A stretch of 64,000 nt of DNA from Tubulanus polymorphus (taxonomy: Eukaryota; Nemertea; Palaeonemertea; Tubulaniformes; Tubulanidae), in assembly GCF_964204645.1 (NCBI RefSeq), contig NC_134036.1:2648501-2712500 (forward strand), written 5' to 3'. The notes below the pieces were generated by a model. It did no database searches. It had not been told where the DNA came from and was given only the letters and a program-made list of their open reading frames with translations. Position 1 is the stretch's first letter, and the number at the start of each line of letters is the position of its first letter. This document shows, piece after piece, positions 57,301-64,000 of the stretch. The translations under genes and the position numbers were made by a program.

Positions 57301-60300
57301 ACGAACTCGGTCAGCCGATACCTATAGAGAAAGCTCATGAACACATCTTCGGAATGGTTCTGATGAATGATTGGAGCGGTATGTTTAGTTTTATACAGTT
57401 CTATTGTCAATCAAAACTTCACATGCGTTAAGGACTTCATCTGAGACACTTTTAATTGAAAATGAACTACAAACACCAGACATTTTATCAGCCAACTTTT
57501 AAAAACTGATCGTCCACACTTCACATGTGTTCTGAACTTCATCTGAGACATTTCTAATTGAAAATGAACTACAAACACCAGACATTTTATCAGCTAACTT
57601 CCAGAAACTGATCGTCCACACTTCAATGTGTTTAGTACTTCATCTGAGACATTTCTAATTGAAAATGAACTACAAACACCAGATATTAGACATTTTATCA
57701 GCACACTTTCAAAAACTGATCGTCCACACTTCACATGTGTTCAGTGCTTCATCTGAGACATTTCTAATTGAAAATGAACTACAGACACTAGACATTTTAT
57801 CAGAACAATTTCATAAACTGATCATCCACACTTCACATGTATTTTCATCTGAGACATTTTATTATCTATGATTTCAGCACGAGACATACAGAAGTGGGAG
57901 TACGTTCCGTTGGGTCCGTTCCTCGGTAAGAATCTCGGTACGTCGATCTCGCCGTGGGTCGTACCGATGGAAGCTCTCATGCCGTTCGTTTGTCCAAATC
58001 CGGTTCAAGAACCGAAACCTCTCTCGTATTTACAACACAGCGATCCGTTCTCATTCGACATCAATTTACAAGTTCAAATCAAACGTAAGTGATCACAGAC
58101 TGACAGGTTTGCGTGATAACAGTGATAAATGGTTAAGTACTTGTTTGGACAATGGAGTTTATTCGTCATAAGTTATTGTAAAAAATGATAGGATTGTGTT
58201 TGATTTTAGTCTCGATGGTGATGAAAAAGATTTAGCGATGGTGATTTGTACAATGTATTGATAATTTGCTACAGCAAATTCGAAAATTGAATGTTGTAGG
58301 TTTTGATCGAAAGAATTACCCTGGGTTTCATAAAGACAATTGTTGTAGGTTGCTGTGGCTACCACTGCATTCTATGTTACTCGTGCTCAGATTTACCCAA
58401 ATTCAAGCCTTGTGACAGAGTTTAACTGATCTGAAAAATGCCGGAATTCTAATTCTTTTCTCCACGATAAATTTCAGCTCATGAAGGCAAAACCGCGTCG
58501 ACAGTTTGTAAATCTAACTTCAAGGTAAATTGAATGAAACCCACGAGTGATCGTGTAAATTAGGTCAGTCGTTTAGAATAAATGAAATATCGATGTTTGT
58601 TGTTGTTTGTAGTATATGTATTGGACGATGAAACAACAATTAGCTCATCACACGTGCACCGGATGTAACATCCGACCTGGAGATTTACTCGCATCCGGAA
58701 CTATCAGCGGTCCGGTAAGTTATGTTAACTCATCGTACGACCTCTAATTACGTCATGACTTTTATAAAAGATGGCTGCTTTCATAAGTTCTCCAATGACA
58801 TCATCATCAAATCAATGTGTTGATTACTAGCAAAGATGTCCGTCCCCATAAATCATCCTATAGATGTGGCAAGCAATATAGAGCACTACAGAAAAGATGG
58901 CTGCCTCCATAAATCCATCTATGACATCATCAAATTGACGGTACTGATTAAAAATTACTAGCAAAGATGTCTGCCTCCATAAATCCACCTATCGATGATG
59001 TGGTAATACAGATTGCTACAGGAAAGATGTCCACCTCCATAGATCCTTCTATGATGTCATCAAATTAATGTGGTGATACACAGATACTCGCAGAAAAGAT
59101 GTCTGCCTGGATAAATGACGTCATCACCCTTCCTCGTATTTCTTCACAAGTTGTTCAATCCAATCTATTCTTATTATTTTCAGAGTGAAGATTCGTTCGG
59201 GTCTCTGTTGGAACTGTGTTGGAAGGGAACGAAACCGATCGCCCTCGACGACGGAATCTCGAGGAAATTCTTACAGGACAACGACGAAGTTATCATGACA
59301 GGTGCGTTACAACACATCGTGTGCACGAGATCAGCTGCAGCTGCAGTTTAACGAAATTCCAATTCAGAGTTTATGAATTTATTTTTGTTTTGTTTATTGA
59401 GCATCCATCGAACCCGCTTGATCTTGATCAATTGTCATACCGGTAATAGGCTGTTCCACAGTTGGTTGGTCATATTTAATTCTAGCATGAACAAAAAAAA
59501 TATTTCAACTTGACTGAAAACAGCAGAATCAATCAAACGTCTCAGTCTAACTCAAATAGAGTTTTCATATATCGTCCACTAGTTGAAGTCCTTACAGTCC
59601 GTAAACCTCTGTGTGAATTACATGATGAATGATCCGAATTAAGCGGTGTTTTTGCAGTTTTAAAAACTATTTTTATTTTGAATTAGAATTATTCGTCACG
59701 TTCATGAAGTACATATGCAAGCGAAGAAGTATTTTAATTTTGATTTTCAACCACTTTCCCCACATTTACCCAATTTTCGACATTTCATGTATTGAATGTG
59801 GGGGGAAGTTGCCAAATTGTGACATGGTTGCATATGTAGTTTATGAATGTTTCCTAACTCCGCAGTTCTTACAGATCAGGAAAATCATGAAAAATTTGGA
59901 AATGTTTGTTTAGGGAATTTGAATTTTTGGTGTCTTGTTGTTCTTGCTGCTGGTGACGAGTGGCACAAGGAATCTCTTGATAACCAACTGAATTGCCCTT
60001 ACTGAGAATATCTTAAATTCAGGATATTTCATATTCATATTTCTCTGCAGAGAAAATCAGGGAATTAGCTTTTAAGGGGTTAACTTTTAGTTCGAATTAT
60101 CACCTTATTCGAATTGAAAGGTAATCCCCTTCGTGAAACTGGACCCAGTAAAGAAAATCAGGTTATTTCGGACTTCGGAAAATCAGGGAATTTGAATCTT
60201 TGGTTTCTGGTTGTTCTTGCTGGTGGTGCAATGAACCTCTTGAAAAGAAACAACCCTCACTGAGGATATCTTAAAATTTAATTGGAAAATTTTCAGTCAA

Positions 60301-60526
60301 GGGTCAGAGAAAATCGAAATTTCGGATTCCCTGGTCTGTAAGAACCCTCTTTTACTTCGATTATTTTAAAATGACGAGAGTTTCGTCCGAAATATTCAAA
60401 CAGAAATAGCCTATTTCAATTTTTTTTTTTTTCATTCTCTTTGTTGCAGGTTATTGCCAAGGCGATGGTTACCGGGTCGGTTTCGGAGAGTGTCGCGGTC
60501 AGATTCTGCCGGCTAATCCCGTTTAA
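54323..60526 (+). CDS. FAH: Fumarylacetoacetase (11 exons, 418 aa)
   Basis: FAH hydrolyses 4-fumarylacetoacetate to fumarate and acetoacetate, the last step of tyrosine and phenylalanine breakdown in the cytosol. Exons: 54323-54403, 55337-55447, 55978-56099, 56337-56386, 56867-57055, 57226-57378, 57878-58084, 58478-58524, 58613-58714, 59184-59301, 60450-60526; the frame is continuous and length (418) matches mammalian FAH (419). The N-terminal SH3-like domain is about residues 1-118 and the C-terminal beta-roll catalytic domain follows. With no gaps in numbering, the mammalian metal ligands D126, E199, E201 and D233 fall on Asp, Glu, Glu and Asp here; H133 (catalytic), R237, Q240, K253, T350 and E364 are also present, so the enzyme should be active. 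Recognisable blocks are [55 protein letters not shown] and [17 protein letters not shown]. Exon 10 has a GTGCGT donor. Intron 1 opens with a 16-C run. Confidence 0.98.
54418..54433 (+). repeat. C16 homopolymer at start of FAH intron 1
   Basis: Sixteen consecutive C residues start about 14 bp after the exon 1 donor. The antisense strand is a G16 run, capable of four-stranded structure and prone to length change. Confidence 0.9.
54600..54836 (-). mobile_element. tRNA-derived SINE (FAH intron 1, minus strand)
   Basis: On the minus strand an A-box region (GGCCAATGGTTAGAGCG), GGGAAGCCAGGTCGT and a B-box GGGTTCAAACCC are followed by a 'tagtgtcctcggcaagatat' body. A 'gtgtccttgggcaag'-type body is widespread in animal SINEs. 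The 3' end is not defined. Confidence 0.65.
55100..55235. mobile_element. SINE/MITE-like tail segment (FAH intron 1)
   Basis: 'tgacgcacaagctttcgctt' and 'agaagcttcatcaggtgaat' form a hairpin-bearing segment like the 'gatgaagcttct...gcgaaagc' cores of animal short elements. Further 'actcatttacccgatg' inverted matches follow. Confidence 0.4.
56130..56285 (+). mobile_element. 'GGGTCCCTA' family, internally deleted ~150-bp copy (FAH intron 3)
   Basis: It starts GGGGTCCCTATGAATCC and ends CTGATGTGTAGGGACT, with 'aaactccttt' and 'gagcaaaatgc' between. The interior of the 430-bp copies is missing. Confidence 0.6.
56466..56586. mobile_element. ~120-bp hairpin element, CCAGTTCCACAG ends (FAH intron 4)
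   Basis: 'gatccagttccacagtttgg' is mirrored by 'ctactgtggaaccgggtcct'. Inner 'gagttagga' and 'gagttaac' blocks match 48175-48280. Confidence 0.6.
57440..57870 (+). repeat. ~115-bp tandem repeat, about four units (FAH intron 6)
   Basis: This is the plus-strand copy of the array in VPS13 intron 3 (19640-20065): 'gaaaatgaactacaaacacc', 'agacattttatcag', 'aactgatcgtccacacttca'. It fills nearly all of the 499-bp intron and ends just before exon 7. Confidence 0.9.
58745..59125. repeat. 'CCTATGACATCATCAAATT' repeat (FAH intron 9)
   Basis: About five units of 'aagatgtctgcctccataaa' and 'tccatctatgacatcatcaa', spaced about 80 bp, fill most of the 469-bp intron. Confidence 0.75.
59302..60449 (+). other. 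FAH intron 10 (1.15 kb)
   Basis: I see no exon or full element here. Two diverged halves (around 59925-60060 and 60180-60310) share 'ggaatttgaattttttggtt'-like text and 'gttgttcttgctg', a weak duplication related to the 9375-9690 family. Confidence 0.4.
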
Positions 60527-60600
60527 ATCGGATTGAGACAATAACGCTCACTCCCTCTAACTTACCCCGCTACAACAATACAATAACCTCTCGAGTATTA

Positions 60601-60653
60601 GTTACCACGGTAACGTTGTAGTTACCGAGTGCGTTTATAGTTACCGTGGTAAC
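60601..60653 (+). other. 14-bp inverted repeat in the FAH 3' UTR, X-box-like arms
   Basis: GTTACCACGGTAAC (60601-60614) and GTTACCGTGGTAAC (60640-60653) are exact reverse complements separated by 25 nt, 74 bp after the FAH stop. In RNA they form a 14-bp stem. In DNA each arm by itself fits the RFX X-box pattern (GTTACC, two bases, GGTAAC). Confidence 0.6.
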
Positions 60654-61135
60654 GGATTTATTGATCTCTTTTGTTTTCGACTAGATTTATTTTCATTTGT
60701 ATACATGAGCAGGGTGGAGACCCAGTTCTCATAGGATTTCGTTTTTCGTTATGAAGAATTTCTTTTTTTTTAATTGAGTCTTGAATTTTTTTATCCCAGA
60801 ACTAAAACTAAAACTACAGAATTTTCAATGCATCTCTGAATATTCCAATATTAACTTCTGAATCTGAACAAAATCATCAATAGCCCCTCGAAAAAATTCT
60901 TTAAATAGCCCCTAAAAATGGCTGCTTGCTTTTGAATCTCCATGTGACATCACAAACAAAACTTAATGAGTATCAGATTTGAACTGGGTCCCACATTAGT
61001 CGACTTAATAACCTCAGATCTGTGTTCAACTCCACTCTGGTCAATTTGTTACTTTCTACTGTAGCACAGAGGGTTGTCACCGGGCTCAAAAAATCTATAA
61101 CCACTTTCTTATAGGTGGTACTAACTTACGATACT

Positions 61136-61276
61136 GGGGTCGGTTCCATAGTTGAGACTTAAAACTGAAATTGGTCTTAAATCTTAAGACTGGTCTTAAT
61201 TCTTTAGATTGGCTTCATAACTAAGATGGTCTTAAAGTGGTCCTAAATCTATGCCCTGATTATAGTGCTGGCCCCG
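61136..61276. mobile_element. GGTTCCATAGTC MITE, copy 6 (FAH 3' UTR or flank)
   Basis: GGGGTCGGTTCCATAGTTGAG and a degraded right end ('ctgattatagtgctggcccc') flank 'cttaaatcttaagactggtc'. If the poly(A) signal at 61807 is used, it is inside the FAH mRNA. Confidence 0.65.
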
Positions 61277-61458
61277 GCATCAAATGTTTCATTTTGGTCC
61301 GCCGGCTTAATGTGTGTGACAAGCCCCTGTGAATTGTAGCATGAGTTCTGTTACCCACTATTAAAACACATGTTTGTGCTAAGTTTATAGTTAATGTGCT
61401 CAGTGTAAAAAATATATCAATCATTGCTAAAAAAAACATTCCATATATACACATTCTG

Positions 61459-61546
61459 GGGGCCCGTTTCATAGTTCGATTCGAAATCTCGTTGAATTAT
61501 GTTAGTGAAAGTATTGTGTCATTATAACTATTGAAACGGCCCCCTA
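61459..61546. mobile_element. ~87-bp palindromic element, GGGGGCCCGTTTCATAGTT ends
   Basis: It is mirrored by AACTATTGAAACGGCCCCC. The interior is unrelated to other copies with GGGCCCGTTTC ends (7750-7863). Confidence 0.65.
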
Positions 61547-61806
61547 GTTTGGCCGCGGCGCTGTTGTGGCTTAATATTCTTTAAATATCGTGAAATTCGA
61601 TTACCAATTTATGATCGTCTTAATCATTGTTTTAATATAACAACGAATTGAGCTATAGTGATTTGTAGATTTAGTAAATAGCGCACCTGCGTGTGATACC
61701 TGTGGTTATGGTTTAATTATGTAGATACTGAGTGTACCTGCGTTCGTGGTACCTGTTTACTGGTTATGGTTGAGAGATGCTATATCTGTACTAGTCGCGT
61801 GTTTGA

Positions 61807-61812
61807 AATAAA
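61807..61812 (+). terminator. Likely distal polyadenylation signal of FAH
   Basis: AATAAA lies about 1.28 kb after the FAH stop, in A/T-rich sequence. The intervening 60527-61806 would be 3' UTR, carrying a 14-bp inverted repeat and two palindromic elements. I did not see a clear canonical signal closer to the stop. Confidence 0.45.
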
Positions 61813-62580
61813 GAAATCATTAATTAAAATTGCTGAAATTAAATTTGAGTTTTTTTGCTGATTTTAATTCTATTTCGTTTCGCAGTCGAGATTTAAATCA
61901 ACCTAGATCAACTGGTTTTATATCATATATCCTTGACCTTGCTGATGCTGATGAAGGTTCGAACCCTGAAATGAATGCGTTGGGTTTGAGGTAAGTGATG
62001 CTTTATTTTACGCATGTTTATGCATTCCAGGGTCCCTGAAATTAAAGTCATAAAGAATTTAGAAATAAGAGTGAATTGAGGCGTGTCCATACAAGTGTCT
62101 GCATGAATGATTGATTCAAACTACATTTTCAACTTTCAAATCATTCAATTTTACTTTGAGGAATCAAAACAGTTCGAAATCGTTGGTGATATATATGGAC
62201 TAAAGTTCAGTTTATAAATGACAAATGTTCAGAATATTCAGCGTCTAAAACCTAAAAAGTTGTTCTTCCTCTAAAAGAATGTCGCACGACACACGCCATC
62301 CGTCCATGAAATCTTAAAACGTCTAAATCCATCCAGTTGCCTTCATAGATATTACATAAATGTGAGGTTTAATGAAATAATGGTTTCACAATGAGTTTAT
62401 TGAATATCTTATCAGATATATGCATTCCCCAAATTTGCTATATATCAATATTTTAGGCCTGATATTTAATTTGATTGATGCATCAATTCTATCTAACTGG
62501 CATACACGTCGATGTCTGTTGGGTTCACATAAAATTTGATTAGAATATCTTACTGGTCCGAGAAAAGTGAAATAAAGCGA
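61813..62580. other. FAH-GPCR intergenic region
   Basis: A/T-rich sequence in which I can support no gene, repeat array or RNA. Confidence 0.4.
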
Positions 62581-62584
62581 CCTC

Positions 62585-63055
62585 AGCTCAGTAGCTCAGT
62601 GGGACAAGGCGTGATGATGTTGCAATCACTATCAGTGTAGGAGGAGGTGGTGGCCATCTCTGGATTCGGGCTATCAACGGAGAGTTTGAGCGATCATCTA
62701 GTAGGCCGAATTATCAAACCCCCATATAAAACCTCTCTACCGATCACGAAATTCCCCATCCTCGCTTGCCAGGAGTCCGGTATCGCTCCCCAACTCGCTT
62801 CCACCAGCCCACTGCCTCACGACGCGTGGGAATACTTACAGAAGTTTAATGTTTGTTACAAGCGCTGTGATTGGCCCGACCTGATTCTGGTCGGCTAGTA
62901 ACGACTTCAACCACTCGTGAGGTCAAGGGGTTCGGGGAACAGCTTAAGCGTAGTGGGTTCGAATCCCTCATCCTCCCCAGGCAGGGATTCGAACCTGATG
63001 GTATCGAGATTGCCAAGGTACGATACCCTGCCACACTAGACCGAGAGCGCAGCTT
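62585..63055. mobile_element. Composite of tRNA-like SINE fragments
   Basis: The plus strand has an A-box-like TAGCTCAGTGGGACAAGG at 62592-62610 and a B-box GGGTTCGAATCCC at about 62957. The minus strand has a second tRNA-like unit, with GGTCTAGTGTGGCAGGG near 63040 and B-box GGTTCGAATCCCTGCC near 62990. The B-boxes face each other 20 bp apart. No acceptor-stem pairing was found, so these are SINE relics, not tRNA genes. Confidence 0.5.
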
Positions 63056-63090
63056 AGATGATGTCATTATTAGCCAATCAGAAATCCCGT

Positions 63091-63096
63091 TTTATT
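63091..63096 (-). terminator. Polyadenylation signal of the GPCR gene
   Basis: The minus strand reads AATAAA about 30 bp downstream of the GPCR stop codon. This implies a very short 3' UTR and supports the stop at 63125 as the true gene end. Confidence 0.6.
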
Positions 63097-63124
63097 TTAA
63101 CTCGGGTCTTCCTTGAAATTTGCC

Positions 63125-64000
63125 TTAGCGATTATACAACGAGCATGGAAATTCCCTACATTTTCTAGACGGCATTTCCACCACCAGATAGTGCGCTGTC
63201 ACTTTGAACTTCGCGTTCGTCAGACAGTAAATATAAAAGTTCACATTCGAGTCGACGAGTGTGCCACCTATCGCCAGTTTTAGGAACTCCGTTGAGAATT
63301 GGCCGCCGTGTCCGAGCAAACCGGCGCGATACAGCCGATGAAACAAATGCGGTGACTCGAGAATCATATAAGCGATCACCACGCTTGCGGCCATCTTTAA
63401 AATATGTTTTTCTTTATTCAATGATGATGGCGGCGGCGGAATTTCGTTCGAGGTTAAGAGGCGATTTTGTCTTATTTTCCCGGCGAATAAAACGGCGATT
63501 AGGGCCGTGTTAATCGCGATTAGGCTCAGGATCGGTACGCCGCAAACGGCTACCAACGTCACCCAGTAGTCGGTGAAGTGTATCCATCCAAGAAATAGCG
63601 CCGTTTGCGTGAACTGATATCTACCGTCGCGCATCATGAAATAGTACGAGTTTGGCTGGGGGTTACAGCGGCGCCACCTGAGCGGGTTACGCGGAACTAT
63701 CGACGGAAACCTGGCCACGAAAGCGAACAGGTTCACGACGACCAGCGCGGCGTTGACGACCGAACGCGTCCAGAATAGGCGCGATTTCAGCGGGAATGCC
63801 ACGACTACCAACCGTTCGAAGCTGAGCAACACGACGCACCAGTTGCGCACCAGTACAAACACGGCGTACAATCCGACGGTAACGGTAATGAACTCCCATC
63901 CGTAAGCGTAATCGTCAACTCTGAACACGAGGTCGCCGAGAATGTGGTAGACACGCGCCGTTCGCAGTGGGTACAGACAGAACGCGCACGCCGAGTACAT
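63125..64000 (-). CDS. Class A (rhodopsin-like) G-protein-coupled receptor, peptide/FMRFamide-receptor-like, N-terminus beyond right edge
   Basis: This is a single open frame, apparently intronless here, of at least 291 codons ending at TAA 63125-63127. It covers roughly the end of TM2 through TM7 and a short tail. TM3 ends in RNWCVVLLSFERLVVVAFPLKSR, where ERL stands for the DRY box, followed by hydrophobic TM4 (VVNAALVVVNLFAF), TM5 (YWVTLVAVCGVPILSLIAINTAL), TM6 (MAASVVIAYMILESPHLF, with the helix-6 proline) and TM7 (DSNVNFYIYCLTNAKFK, an NPxxY variant with Phe for Pro). This pattern, a Trp before TM3's core and NFxIY in TM7, is common in lophotrochozoan FMRFamide- and orphan peptide-receptor expansions, so ligand class is a guess. 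The residue I count at position 3.25 is not the usual disulfide Cys. The Met at the window edge is not necessarily the start. A polyadenylation signal lies about 30 bp past the stop. Confidence 0.85.
   Translation of the reverse strand: MYSACAFCLYPLRTARVYHILGDLVFRVDDYAYGWEFITVTVGLYAVFVLVRNWCVVLLSFERLVVVAFPLKSRLFWTRSVVNAALVVVNLFAFVARFPSIVPRNPLRWRRCNPQPNSYYFMMRDGRYQFTQTALFLGWIHFTDYWVTLVAVCGVPILSLIAINTALIAVLFAGKIRQNRLLTSNEIPPPPSSLNKEKHILKMAASVVIAYMILESPHLFHRLYRAGLLGHGGQFSTEFLKLAIGGTLVDSNVNFYIYCLTNAKFKVTAHYLVVEMPSRKCREFPCSLYNR

Noticed and set aside
60965-61045. Possible tRNA-like SINE on the minus strand (GTTCAAATC)
   Set aside because: Only a degenerate B-box is visible, with no matching A-box; too weak to annotate.
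62957-63045. tRNA genes (B-boxes GGTTCGAATCC on both strands)
   Set aside because: No complete cloverleaf or acceptor-stem pairing was found; the pieces look like tRNA-derived SINE heads.
1-64000. A novel gene cluster or defence-like system linking the five genes
   Set aside because: Gene functions, strands and spacing are unrelated, and each gene is a standard animal gene with its own promoter region. No evidence of joint function.

Overview
This is a gene-dense stretch of an animal nuclear genome. The evidence is multi-exon genes with GT-AG introns, many at phases shared with vertebrate orthologues, roughly 60-65% A+T, no operons, and introns full of short non-autonomous repeats and tRNA-derived SINE-like sequence. 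Protein content and compact introns suggest a marine invertebrate, probably a spiralian (mollusc, annelid, brachiopod or nemertean). The species cannot be fixed from the sequence alone.

Layout. (1) 1-28532, minus strand: N-terminal ~1445 codons of a VPS13A/C-type bridge-like lipid transfer protein, 32 exons, running off the left edge. (2) 28533-32499: divergent intergenic region with palindromic elements, a run of stem-loops and diverged ~0.7 kb repeats. (3) 32500-36245, plus: GPATCH4, 7 exons. (4) 37923-51092, plus: the single atossa/FAM214 (ATOSA/ATOSB) orthologue, 12 exons, with a 5.1 kb first intron and an E-box/CRE-rich upstream region. (5) 54323-60526, plus: fumarylacetoacetase (FAH), 11 exons, 418 aa, all active-site residues conserved. 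(6) 63125-64000, minus: C-terminal part of a rhodopsin-class peptide-receptor-like GPCR, running off the right edge and lying tail-to-tail with FAH.

The five genes have unrelated housekeeping or signalling roles: membrane-contact lipid transport, nucleolar RNA-helicase activation, transcription-linked regulation, tyrosine breakdown and peptide signalling. Nothing indicates a functional cluster. Exon boundaries were assigned by hand from reading-frame continuity, GT/AG signals and remembered family alignments. In all four multi-exon genes the phases add up without a frameshift.

The unusual content is non-coding: at least ten families of short palindromic or tandem repeats shared among introns of different genes; several of these keep one orientation relative to transcription. 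There are also a 7 x 55 bp array of identical hairpins filling one ATOS intron, an 11-bp palindrome (GTGGCGCCACC) present six times, many CTCF-core-like sites, and a perfect inverted repeat in the FAH 3' UTR. I saw no prokaryotic-type system, CRISPR array, rRNA, recognisable autonomous transposon or viral gene.
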